Shown: in pieces, positions 41,294 through 49,257 of the stretch
Numbering within the stretch: position 1 is the first letter of the stretch
How the letters are laid out: each line of letters starts with the position of its first letter
Assembly (NCBI RefSeq): GCF_002210105.1
Contig: NZ_AQQU01000001.1
Coordinates: 532,501 to 596,500, forward strand
Length of the DNA stretch: 64,000 bases
Direction: 5' to 3'
Source of the DNA: Oceanicola sp. 22II-s10i
Lineage (GTDB): Bacteria; Pseudomonadota; Alphaproteobacteria; Rhodobacterales; Rhodobacteraceae
Translations under genes and position numbers: made by a program
Notes under the pieces: model-generated
Told to the model about the DNA's origin: nothing
Seen by the model: the letters and a program-made list of their open reading frames with translations, nothing else
The model's database searches: none

Positions 41294-42469
41294 TCAGCGC
41301 GGTTCGCGGCCGAGGATCAGCGTGCAATGCGACGACAGGATGCCGCCCTCGTTGTGGACGATGCCCACCTCGGCGCCTTCGACCTGTCGCGCGCCCAGAC
41401 CGCCGCGCAGCTGGCGCACCGCCTCGACGATGCCGAACAGGCCACCCGCCGCACCGGCATGGGCGTGGGACAGCATCCCGCCATGGGTGTTGATCGGCAG
41501 CGCGCCACCGACATTCGCCGCACCGGAGGTCCAGTGCGCGATGCCCTCGCCTTCCTTGCCCAGGCCCAGTTCCTCGAATTCGAGGACCGGCACGATGCTG
41601 AAGCAGTCGTAGAGCTCGGCAAAATCCATGTCCTGCGGCCCGAGGCCCGCCATGTCATAGGCGATGCGGCTGGATTCCTTGGCGCCGAACTCGGTCAGGC
41701 TGGGGGCGCACATCAGGTGCTCGTGCGTGTGGTGTTCGCCGATGCCGTGCAGGTAGATCGGCTGACCCTTGAGGTCCTTGGCCCGCTCGGGCGAGGTCAC
41801 GATCATCGCGCCGCCCGCGTCCGAGATCAGGCAGCAGTCCAGCATGTGCAGCGGATCCGCGATCGGCTTGGAGGCCAGAACGTCCTCGGGCGTGATCGGC
41901 TTCTTCATGTGGGCGTTCGGATGCAGCAGCGCGTTGGCGCGGGTCACGGCGGGCACATGCGCCAGATCCTCGCGGCTGAGGCCGTACTTGTGCATGTAGC
42001 GCTGCGCGATCATCGCGTAGAAGGCGGGGATCGAAAAGCCGTAGGGCTGTTCGTAATAGGGATGCCCCACGGCCAGCAGCGCGGCCACGGCCTCGTCCCG
42101 GCTGGTGCCCGTCGCGCGGTTCTCGCCCGCGCAGATCAGCACCGTTTCGGCCTGCCCCATGGCGATCGCCTCGGCCGCGTGCTTGAGCATCACGGCGGGC
42201 GAGCCGCCGCCAACGATGACCGATGCGTTGAACCGCGGCTTGATGCCGAGGTATTCGCACATCACGCTGCCCAGCATGAAGTAGGGCTCGGTAAAGGAAT
42301 AGGCGGTCAGCAGGCCGTCGATGTCCGACGGCTTCAGCCCGGTTTCCTCGAGCGCCCGCATCGCCGCCTGCGCGTTCAGGCCCAGCCCGGTCATGCCGGG
42401 GACCTTGCCGATGTCGGACTCGCCGACGCCGACGATCGCCACGGAGTTTCTCAGAGTGCCATCAGGCAT
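41294..42469 (-). CDS. SCP2-type thiolase-fold protein lacking the nucleophilic Cys (possible retro-aldolase)
   Basis: The 391-residue protein has the thiolase fold (SVAIVGVGESDIGKVPGMTG, then ALEETGLKPSDIDGLLTAYS). At the place where thiolases carry the nucleophilic Cys it reads SVIVGGGSPAVMLKHAAEAI, with no Cys. The C-terminal region keeps NTHGGMLSHAHAGAAGGL and HNEGGILSSHCTLILG. Thiolase relatives without the Cys, partnered by a DUF35 protein, include the steroid side-chain aldolase Ltp2. A DUF35 gene lies two genes upstream (43676-44077) here. Retro-aldol cleavage of a 3-hydroxyacyl-CoA is therefore a better guess than thiolysis. Confidence 0.85.
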   Translation of the reverse strand: MPDGTLRNSVAIVGVGESDIGKVPGMTGLGLNAQAAMRALEETGLKPSDIDGLLTAYSFTEPYFMLGSVMCEYLGIKPRFNASVIVGGGSPAVMLKHAAEAIAMGQAETVLICAGENRATGTSRDEAVAALLAVGHPYYEQPYGFSIPAFYAMIAQRYMHKYGLSREDLAHVPAVTRANALLHPNAHMKKPITPEDVLASKPIADPLHMLDCCLISDAGGAMIVTSPERAKDLKGQPIYLHGIGEHHTHEHLMCAPSLTEFGAKESSRIAYDMAGLGPQDMDFAELYDCFSIVPVLEFEELGLGKEGEGIAHWTSGAANVGGALPINTHGGMLSHAHAGAAGGLFGIVEAVRQLRGGLGARQVEGAEVGIVHNEGGILSSHCTLILGREPR

Positions 42470-42516
42470 GTGTCAGTTCCTTCCTGTCAATTCGAACACG
42501 GCCACGCGGCCTGAAA

Positions 42517-43668
42517 TCAGCTGGCCCACCGGTCGAGATCCCGCCCGATGAGTTCCTTCTGGATTTGAGAGGTGCCGCCGCCGACCGTCCCGTTGCGGGC
42601 ATCGCGCCAGTGGCGCTGCATGTCGTGGTCGTAGGTGTAGGCGGCGCCGCCGAGGATCTGCATGCCCTGCGTCGTCACCCGTGCCAGCATCTCGGACACG
42701 AACAGCTTGGCCATGCTCGCCTCGGTCGCGCACGGCATCCCCTGATCGTAGCGCCACGCGGCGTTCTGGGTCAGCCAGCGGCCCGCTTCGACATCGGTCG
42801 TCATCTCGGCCAGCATGTGCTTGATCGCCTGGAAGTCGCGGATCGGTCGGCCGAACTGGTTCCGTTCGCCTGCGTATGTGATCGCGTCGCCAAGCGCGCA
42901 GAGGGCGCAGCCCATGTAGTTCGCGGCCAGCATGATCCGTTCGCGCTCAAGATGCGCGGTGATCGCCGCCCAGCCCTTGTTCACCTCGCCCACCACGGCA
43001 TCCGCCGGGATGCGCACGTCGGACAGGAACACCTCGTTGGTGCCGATGATGTGGCGGCCCACGGTCTTCATCCGCGTGACCGTGACGCCGGGGGCGTCGT
43101 TCGGCACGAGGAACAGCGAGATGCCGTCGCGCTTGCTGGCCTCGGGGTTGGTGCGGGCGGCAAGGATCATCACGTTGTCCTTGGCCTTGGCGCCGGTGGA
43201 ATAGACCTTCTGCCCGTTCAGCACCCAGTCATCCCCGTCGCGCACCGCGCGGGTCTTGAGGCCCGCGGCATCCGACCCGGTCTCGGGCTCGGTCAGCGAG
43301 AAGGACAGCTTGACCTCGCCGTTCGCGACGCGCGGCAGGTAGCTTTCGCACTGCGCCTTGCTGCCGGAATTGGCGAGGATCGCGGCGCCCCATGCCTGCA
43401 GCGCCAGCCGCGTCGGCAGGTCGACGGACATGCGCCCGAATTCCTGAAGGACCAGCACGCATTCGGCCATCGGGTTGCCCGTGCCGCCGTAGGCCTCGGG
43501 CACGAACATGCCCACGTAGCCCGCGCGCGCCATTTCCTGGTAGAGCTCTTCGGGAAAGACGCCCTCTTCGTCCCACGTGCGGACCTTGTCGCGGGGACAG
43601 TGCCGCGCGACGAAAGCGGCGGTCTGTTCCTGGATCAGCCGCTCCGTGTCGGTCTGTGAGAAATCCAT
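42517..43668 (-). CDS. Acyl-CoA dehydrogenase, copy 2
   Basis: The 383-residue enzyme has SFSLTEPETGSDAAGLKTRA near residue 125, RNQFGRPIRDFQAIKHMLAE near 265 and GTVGGGTSQIQKELIGRDLD at the end. As in copy 1, the C-terminal Glu is replaced by Gly; ERERIMLAAN may supply the base. Two dehydrogenases around one hydratase and one thiolase-like gene recall heteromeric dehydrogenases of side-chain degradation (ChsE1/ChsE2 type), though each could also be a homotetramer. It is 7 bp from the DUF35 gene. Confidence 0.92.
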   Translation of the reverse strand: MDFSQTDTERLIQEQTAAFVARHCPRDKVRTWDEEGVFPEELYQEMARAGYVGMFVPEAYGGTGNPMAECVLVLQEFGRMSVDLPTRLALQAWGAAILANSGSKAQCESYLPRVANGEVKLSFSLTEPETGSDAAGLKTRAVRDGDDWVLNGQKVYSTGAKAKDNVMILAARTNPEASKRDGISLFLVPNDAPGVTVTRMKTVGRHIIGTNEVFLSDVRIPADAVVGEVNKGWAAITAHLERERIMLAANYMGCALCALGDAITYAGERNQFGRPIRDFQAIKHMLAEMTTDVEAGRWLTQNAAWRYDQGMPCATEASMAKLFVSEMLARVTTQGMQILGGAAYTYDHDMQRHWRDARNGTVGGGTSQIQKELIGRDLDRWAS

Positions 43669-43675
43669 CCCGACC

Positions 43676-44077
43676 TCACTTCGCCAGTTCGAAGACCGCG
43701 AGCTTTTCCTCGCCGCGTGCTTCGAACGTCATCCGGACCGGGTCGCCGATCGTCACCGACAGCGCGTCGTCCCCGACCAGCGCGGACGGCATCCGGGGCC
43801 CTTCGGCAAGGTCGATCAGGACGACCACGTAGGGGACGCGCGAGGCAAAGGCCGGCGACGAGGCGCGGCGCACGATCGAGAAGGAATGCACCGTCCCCTC
43901 GCCCGAGGCCTCGCGCCACTTGCGGTTCGGGGACCAGCAGACCGGGCACATGTGGCGCGGCATGAAATCCAGCGCGCCGCAGTCGCCGCATTCCTGGAGC
44001 AGCAGCTTTTCCTGCTGCATCGCATCCCAGAATTCCTGCGAGTCTGCGTTGCGGGTCGGTTGGGGCAAAGCGGTCAT
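43676..44077 (-). CDS. DUF35 zinc-ribbon/OB-fold protein (thiolase or aldolase partner)
   Basis: The 133-residue protein has a rubredoxin-like zinc ribbon CGDCGALDFMPRHMCPVC (about residues 36-53), followed by an OB-fold with GEGTVHSFSIVRR and VPYVVVLIDLAEGPRM. This family binds thiolase-fold enzymes and presents acyl-CoA; in the Ltp2 aldolase it is required for activity. It overlaps the downstream end of the crotonase gene above by 4 bp, so it is in the same operon as the Cys-less thiolase-fold gene. Confidence 0.9.
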   Translation of the reverse strand: MTALPQPTRNADSQEFWDAMQQEKLLLQECGDCGALDFMPRHMCPVCWSPNRKWREASGEGTVHSFSIVRRASSPAFASRVPYVVVLIDLAEGPRMPSALVGDDALSVTIGDPVRMTFEARGEEKLAVFELAK

Positions 44078-44934
44078 GACGAGCGTCCTTCCTTGGCGGT
44101 ATCAGGCGAAATCGACGGCGGCAGGCCGTTGGAAACCGGGTCGGCCGCGGCGGCGGCGACGAAGTCGGGCTTGCGCTTCTCGACCAGTGCGCCGAGGCCC
44201 TCCTTGAACTCGGCGCTGGACATGGCCATCGCCTGCCCGAGCTCCTCGTAGAGGTACATGTCGTCCAGCCCGTTCTCGAAGGTGCGCAGCATGATCTGCT
44301 TGGCGAGGCCCATGACCTCGGCCGGGCCCTCGGCCAGCTTGCGGGCCAGCGCGAGGCCGCGGTCGTGCAGTTCTGCGTCGGGGACGACCTCCATCGCGAG
44401 GCCGAGATCATGCGCCTGCTTCGCATCCATCGTCTGGTTGCCGAACAGGAAGTTGCGCGCCCGCGCCATGCCGATCAGGCGCGGCAGGGTATACATGGTC
44501 ATGATGTCCGGCACCGCGCCAAGGCGGAAAAACCCGGCCATGAACTTGGCGCTTTCGGCTGCGACGATCACGTCGGCGGTCAGGGCCAGCCCCATGCCGC
44601 CGCCGACCGCGTAGCCCTGCACGCCGCAGACCACCGGGCGGTCCAGCGTCATCAGCGGCAGCAGCACGGTGTTCAGGTGGCGGAACCGGCGGCGCACGGC
44701 CCATGGGGCCGAGGCGACCTTGAGCATGTTCAGATCGCCGCCCGCGCAGAAGCTTTCGCCCTTGCCGCAGAGGTAGATCGACCGGATCGACCGGTCTTCC
44801 TCGATGTCCCGCAGCACGGTCTGCAGCGACCGGCGCATTTCCGTGGTCAGCGCGTTGCGCGCGCTTTCATAAGCCAGCCGGACGATCAGGACCGGGCCGT
44901 CGCGTTCGGTTTCGACGTGGATCAGTTCGCTCAT
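44074..44934 (-). CDS. Enoyl-CoA hydratase/isomerase family protein
   Basis: The 286-residue crotonase has LCGKGESFCAGGDLNML near residue 58 and GVQGYAVGGGMGLALTADVI near 105 for the oxyanion hole, then AGFFRLGAVPDIMTMYTLPR. The acidic residues of a true hydratase (Glu-Glu) are not both evident, since the second region reads GAVPDI with Asp. An isomerase or hydrolase role is thus possible. It is coupled to the DUF35 gene by a 4-bp overlap. Confidence 0.88.
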   Translation of the reverse strand: MSELIHVETERDGPVLIVRLAYESARNALTTEMRRSLQTVLRDIEEDRSIRSIYLCGKGESFCAGGDLNMLKVASAPWAVRRRFRHLNTVLLPLMTLDRPVVCGVQGYAVGGGMGLALTADVIVAAESAKFMAGFFRLGAVPDIMTMYTLPRLIGMARARNFLFGNQTMDAKQAHDLGLAMEVVPDAELHDRGLALARKLAEGPAEVMGLAKQIMLRTFENGLDDMYLYEELGQAMAMSSAEFKEGLGALVEKRKPDFVAAAAADPVSNGLPPSISPDTAKEGRSS

Positions 44935-44948
44935 GTCTTTTCCCCTCC

Positions 44949-45776
44949 TCAGGCCACGGCCGGTGCGTTCTGGGACACGACCACGCGCTTGCGGTCACGC
45001 CCGCCGTCGACGACCAGATCGGTGCCGGTGATGTAGTCTCCGCCCGGACCGGCGAGGTAGACGATCGCGTTCGCGATATCCGACACCTGCCCCATCCGGC
45101 CCAGCGGGACCGATGCGATCTCGGTCGCCAGACGGCCCTTTTCCTCGTAGATGCGGCGCACGCCCTCGGTCCCGTCGATCGGGCCCGGCGCCACGGTGTT
45201 GCAGCGGATGCCGTCCGGGCCCCACTCGGTCGCGAGGCTGCGCATCAGCGACATGATCCCGGCCTTGGCGGCGCCTGCATGGGCGCAGCCCGGCCAGCCT
45301 TCCATCGCGCGCATGGTCGAGATGGCGATGATCCGCCCGCCGAATTCCGACGCCTTCAGCGCGGAATAGGCCGCGCGGCAGCAATGGAACGTGCCGTTCA
45401 GGTCGATGTCGATCACGGTGCGCCACGCATTCGCCGACATCTCGGCGGTCGGCGCGACGAAGTTGCCGGCGGCGTTGGCGATCATGATGTCCAGCCCGCC
45501 GAACTCGGCCACGGTCTGTTCCACGGCGCGCGACACGCTGTCGTAGTCACGCACATCCAGCTGGATGGCGATCGCCTGACCGCCCTTGGCGATGATGTCG
45601 TCGCGGGTCTTCTCGATATTCTCCAGCTTGCGGCTGGCGACGACGACCTTTGCCCCGGCATCGGCCAGCGTGTGCGAAATGCCCAGCCCGATGCCCGACG
45701 CGCCACCCGTCACGAAGGCCACCCGCCCGGCGAGGCAATTCTCTGCAAACATCGTCTTGGTCGTGTCCATTCCCAT
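44949..45776 (-). CDS. SDR-family 2,4-dienoyl-CoA reductase-like protein
   Basis: The start at 45776 (MGMDTTKTMFAENCLAGRVA) gives 275 residues. The cofactor loop is VTGGASGIGLGIS and the middle segment ANAAGNFVAPTAEMSANAW matches peroxisomal-type 2,4-dienoyl-CoA reductases. In place of YxxxK it has HAGAAK, with His where Tyr is expected, which is normal for that family. PGPIDGTEGVRRI follows. It would reduce dienoyl-CoAs from unsaturated substrates using NADPH. It lies 14 bp upstream of the crotonase gene in the same leftward operon. Confidence 0.88.
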   Translation of the reverse strand: MGMDTTKTMFAENCLAGRVAFVTGGASGIGLGISHTLADAGAKVVVASRKLENIEKTRDDIIAKGGQAIAIQLDVRDYDSVSRAVEQTVAEFGGLDIMIANAAGNFVAPTAEMSANAWRTVIDIDLNGTFHCCRAAYSALKASEFGGRIIAISTMRAMEGWPGCAHAGAAKAGIMSLMRSLATEWGPDGIRCNTVAPGPIDGTEGVRRIYEEKGRLATEIASVPLGRMGQVSDIANAIVYLAGPGGDYITGTDLVVDGGRDRKRVVVSQNAPAVA

Positions 45777-45810
45777 ACTCCGAACTCCAGTTTCGCTATT
45801 CCTGCGAGGC

Positions 45811-46593
45811 TCAGCGCCCCTTCTTGGTTGCGGCGGCCAGCGCCGCGGCATGTCCCGGCAGACCGGCGGCAAGGGCCATCGCGTCCACCTCGTGATCAAA
45901 ACTCGCCTGCATGCGGTCGGCCCATGCCCCGCGCATCAGGTTCTTGGTCAGCGCCAGCGCGCCGTCCGGCATCGCGGCCAGGTCGGCGGCCAGCGTCTCG
46001 GCCGCGTCGGCGAGGTCCGCATCGGGCACCACCCGGCGGGTCAGCCCGGCCTGCTTCGCCTCGGCGGCAGTCATGGTGCCGCCGCTCAGCAGCAGGTCGG
46101 CGGCCAGTGCCGGACCCAGCTTGGCCGTCAGCAGCACCGATGCGCCGCCGTCCGGCACGAGGCCCAGACGGACGAAGGGAAAGACGATCTTGGCGCCCTC
46201 GGCCATCACCAGAATGTCCGAGGCCAGCGCCAGAGACGCACCGCCGCCTGCCGCCGCACCCTGAACGGCGGCGACGAAAATCAGGTCGGACCGCACCATC
46301 CGCGCATGATGATCCTGCGCGATCCTGAGCCGCGCGCGCCAGCCGAAGGCGGTCGAGGGGAAACTGTCCAGATCGCCGCCCGCGCAGAAGGCCCGGCCCT
46401 CGCCGCGGATCAGCACGACGCGGACACCGTCCGCCGCTTCGACCTCGTCCAGCGCGCGCCCGAAGGCGGCGCGCATGTGGCCCGACAGCGCGTTCAACCG
46501 GTCGGGGCGGCGCAGCGTGATCGTGGCGACGGCGCCCGAGACATCACAGCTTACGGTGCCCTCACCGCTCGGTTGTGCGATCTCTGCGGACAT
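45811..46593 (-). CDS. Enoyl-CoA hydratase/isomerase family protein
   Basis: The ATG at 46593 gives 260 residues (MSAEIAQPSGEGTVSCDVSG), preferred over a longer frame to 46725. Crotonase motifs are IRGEGRAFCAGGDLDSF near residue 60 and AAVQGAAAGGGASLALASDI near 100, then VRLGLVPDGGASVLLTAKLG. The second catalytic position is Asp, as in PaaG/isomerase-type members. It is probably the first gene of the leftward run down to 39599, since the CoA transferase gene at 46800 lies 206 bp away with no clear link. That gap shows nothing notable. Confidence 0.88.
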   Translation of the reverse strand: MSAEIAQPSGEGTVSCDVSGAVATITLRRPDRLNALSGHMRAAFGRALDEVEAADGVRVVLIRGEGRAFCAGGDLDSFPSTAFGWRARLRIAQDHHARMVRSDLIFVAAVQGAAAGGGASLALASDILVMAEGAKIVFPFVRLGLVPDGGASVLLTAKLGPALAADLLLSGGTMTAAEAKQAGLTRRVVPDADLADAAETLAADLAAMPDGALALTKNLMRGAWADRMQASFDHEVDAMALAAGLPGHAAALAAATKKGR

Positions 46594-46799
46594 CTGACTT
46601 ACTCTCTGGTTTCGCGTTCTTCGGATCGGACAGGTGCAATTCCCGTGCCAGTTCCAAGGATCGGAGTGAGGGAAAAAGCGTCCCCGCGGTCCGCCGTGGC
46701 GAACGACGCGGGAACGCAGTAACACGTCACGCTGGGAGGTAGCGCTTACGTGTCGTGGCCGGACCCCGAATGGGAGGAAGGGATCCGACCGGGAGAGTG

Positions 46800-47996
46800 T
46801 CAGCGGCCGGAGGTGTCCAGCTGCTGCACGATGCCGTCCGCGATCAGCTTTTCGACCGTGTCGTCGGACAGGTCGAAACCGCCGAGGATGTCACGGGTGT
46901 GCTGGCCCGGATCGGGCGCGGTGGTGCGGTCCTGCGTGTCGCGCAGGGGTGTGATGCCGGGAATGTTCGCGACCGGCAGGCGACCGAAGTCCGGATGGTC
47001 GACCCATTCGTAGGCGTTGACCGCCTGCGCATGTTCGTCCTCCAGCCAGTCGCCGTAACTGTTCACCTTCTCGGCCATCACGCCCGCCGCAAGCAGCCGC
47101 TCGATCCAGAAGACCGAGGTCTGCTTGACGAACTCGGCCTTCAGCTCGGCCACGAGGCTCTTGGCGTTTGCGTTGCGCGACGGGATGTCGGCGTAGAGCG
47201 GCGAAGTCGCGAGATCCGGGCGTCCGACCACGTCGCAGAGCGCGGTGTAATGCGCATCGCGCATCGCGCTGACGAGGATATGGCCGTCGGACGCCTCGAA
47301 GATGCCCGAGGGGGTGTAGAGCGGGGGCGGGTTGCCGCCTTCGTCGTGGAATTCCATGATCTTGGCCGCCTGAAAGGCCGCGGCGCTCTGCATCAGGTTG
47401 ACATCCAGATAGCTGCCCTGCCCCGTCTTCTCGCGGCGCATCAGGGCGGCGCAGATGGCGGAGAAGCCGTAGACGCCGGTCATGATGTCGATGGCGATGA
47501 TGTTCTGGCGGAACGGCGGGCCCTCGCCCCCGTTCATGATCATCATCCCGGAATAGGCCTGCAGCAGCCCGTCGACGCCGGGCCGTTCGCGGTAGGGCCC
47601 GACCTGGCCAAAGCCCGAGACGGACAGGTAGACCAGCCCCGGATTGTCCTTGGACAGAACGTCGTAGCCCAGCCCGATCCGCTTGGCGACGCCGGGGCGG
47701 AAGCTTTCGACGAAGACGTCGCAGGTGCCGGCAAGCTGTGCGCTCAGGTCACGGCCCTCGGGACGGGACATGTCGATGACGATGGACCGCTTGGCGCGGT
47801 TGAAGGCAAAGAAGTGGATGGTCTGGAAATTCTCGCGACGGCCAAGCACACGACCCCAGTCGCCGCCCGGCGGTTCGACCTTGATCACGTCGGCGCCGTT
47901 CAGCGCCATCAGCATCGCGGCATGGGGGCCCGCGACCCCCTGGCTGGCGTCGTAGACGCGCACCCCGGTCAAGGCTTCCGACTTAGTCATTTCCAT
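46800..47996 (-). CDS. CaiB/BaiF family III CoA transferase
   Basis: The 398-residue protein opens ALTGVRVYDASQGVAGPHAA and has IVIDMSRPEGRDLSAQLAGT, CDVFVESFRPGVAKRIGLGY with the ESFRPG motif, and YLSVSGFGQVGPYRERPGVD. The catalytic Asp region is GVDGLLQAYSGMM. It transfers CoA between carboxylic acids, probably activating the substrate imported by the TRAP system encoded just upstream. It lies 61 bp after the dctP stop, separated by a hairpin, and seems to be the last gene of that operon. Confidence 0.9.
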   Translation of the reverse strand: MEMTKSEALTGVRVYDASQGVAGPHAAMLMALNGADVIKVEPPGGDWGRVLGRRENFQTIHFFAFNRAKRSIVIDMSRPEGRDLSAQLAGTCDVFVESFRPGVAKRIGLGYDVLSKDNPGLVYLSVSGFGQVGPYRERPGVDGLLQAYSGMMIMNGGEGPPFRQNIIAIDIMTGVYGFSAICAALMRREKTGQGSYLDVNLMQSAAAFQAAKIMEFHDEGGNPPPLYTPSGIFEASDGHILVSAMRDAHYTALCDVVGRPDLATSPLYADIPSRNANAKSLVAELKAEFVKQTSVFWIERLLAAGVMAEKVNSYGDWLEDEHAQAVNAYEWVDHPDFGRLPVANIPGITPLRDTQDRTTAPDPGQHTRDILGGFDLSDDTVEKLIADGIVQQLDTSGR

Positions 47997-48011
47997 TTCC
48001 CTCCCGTGAAA

Positions 48012-48037
48012 TCCGGGCGCGTATGGACGCGCCCGGA
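48012..48037 (-). promoter_or_regulatory. Intercistronic hairpin between dctP and the CoA transferase gene
   Basis: TCCGGGCGCGT pairs perfectly with ACGCGCCCGGA over 11 bp around a 4-nt loop. It occupies the same place, after a dctP stop and before a CoA transferase gene, as the hairpin at 35690-35719. A role in message stability or partial termination is likely. Confidence 0.6.
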
Positions 48038-48057
48038 CTGATCATATGCGGCCGGTA

Positions 48058-49173
48058 TCAGTTGCCCAGCTTGGAGTAGATCTCGCGGCGCAGGGCCTCT
48101 TCGACTTTGGCGACGTCGCCACCGGCCTCGTCCGAGATCTTCTTCCATTTCGCGAGGTTCGCGACGAAGGTGTCGGCCAGCGCCTGCGCATTCTCCGCGC
48201 CGCGCTCTTCCGCTTCGGCGACCGCCGACTCGATTTCCGATTTCTGGTACTCGGCCAGCAGGGCGCCCAGCTCCGGGTCCTTGCCGTTGACGGTCACGCC
48301 GTGTTCGGACGCTTCGGCAATCGCCTCTTCATCCTCTTCCGCGTAGCCGATGGCCAGCCGTGCCAGTGCCGCCGGAACCTCGTCCGTGATCATGGCGCGC
48401 GCCTCGTCGCTCAGGCCTTCCCAGGTGTCGGAGTTGAAGGCGATCAGAGCACCGCCGCCAAACGCACCCATGTCCTGACGCAGCACGTGCTTGGACACGT
48501 CCCAGAGCGACAGCGACTTCAGCCAGCCGACGGAGCCGTAGACGCAGTCGAGCTGACCGCGCTGCATGGCCTCGTAGGCTTCGGAGTTCGCGACGTTCAC
48601 CGGCACGCCGCCCATTTCGGCGATCCAGCGGCCATAGACGTCACCGGCAGAGCGGATCTTGAGGCCCTGGATGTCGGACAGCGTGCTGACCGGGTCCTTG
48701 CACATCAGGTTGTAGGGCGTCGTCGCATAGGCGCCGAGGTAGGTCACGTTGTGGCCCTGGTATTCCTCGAGGCAGGACGGGCAGCCCAGCAGAACGGTCT
48801 CGTTCAGCGCGCCGACCATGGTGACGGGATCTTCCATCAGCATCGCCATGTCGGACATGGTGGTGTTCAGCGGGATTTCGTTCGGGACATAGACCGACAC
48901 GATGAAGCCGCCGTCGATCAGGCTGGTGTCGATCGCGGACAGCGTGTCCTTGGCCCCGGCAAGTGCGCCACCGGCCTGCAGGGTGATCTTCAGGCTGCCG
49001 CCGCTCTTTTCTTCCAGCGCCTTGAACATCGGCTCCAGCGCGAAGACGTTGCTGGGGTGGGTCGGCGGCAGGTAGTTCGCGTATTGCAGGTTCTGCGCCA
49101 TCGCCGGTGCGGCGGTGAGTGCGCTTGCGGCCAGAAGGGCCGCGGCTGCGATTTTTCCTGAGTTGGTCTTCAC
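48058..49173 (-). CDS. TRAP transporter solute-binding protein DctP (system 1)
   Basis: The 371-residue periplasmic receptor has signal peptide KIAAAALLAASALTAAPAMA. Motifs NLQYANYLPPTHPSNVFALE, GLKIRSAGDVYGRWIAEMGG and AMQRGQLDCVYGSVGWLKSL are near-identical to those of the orphan dctP at 34565, so the two are recent paralogues. The conserved Arg in LKIRSAG probably binds the substrate carboxylate. It follows its dctQ and dctM genes after an 84-bp gap with a hairpin. Confidence 0.92.
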   Translation of the reverse strand: MKTNSGKIAAAALLAASALTAAPAMAQNLQYANYLPPTHPSNVFALEPMFKALEEKSGGSLKITLQAGGALAGAKDTLSAIDTSLIDGGFIVSVYVPNEIPLNTTMSDMAMLMEDPVTMVGALNETVLLGCPSCLEEYQGHNVTYLGAYATTPYNLMCKDPVSTLSDIQGLKIRSAGDVYGRWIAEMGGVPVNVANSEAYEAMQRGQLDCVYGSVGWLKSLSLWDVSKHVLRQDMGAFGGGALIAFNSDTWEGLSDEARAMITDEVPAALARLAIGYAEEDEEAIAEASEHGVTVNGKDPELGALLAEYQKSEIESAVAEAEERGAENAQALADTFVANLAKWKKISDEAGGDVAKVEEALRREIYSKLGN

Positions 49174-49223
49174 TTAGTTTCCTCCAGTAAGTGCAGCGGT
49201 GCTGCGTTGAGAGACTGGCGTTG

Positions 49224-49248
49224 CGCCGGGCAGATGGCCCGCCCGGCG
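49224..49248 (-). promoter_or_regulatory. Hairpin between dctM and dctP (system 1)
   Basis: CGCCGGGC pairs with GCCCGGCG over 8 bp in the gap between the dctM stop and dctP start. The comparable gap of system 2 has a hairpin too. It may protect the binding-protein message from 5' decay. Confidence 0.5.
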
Positions 49249-49257
49249 GTCACCGGT

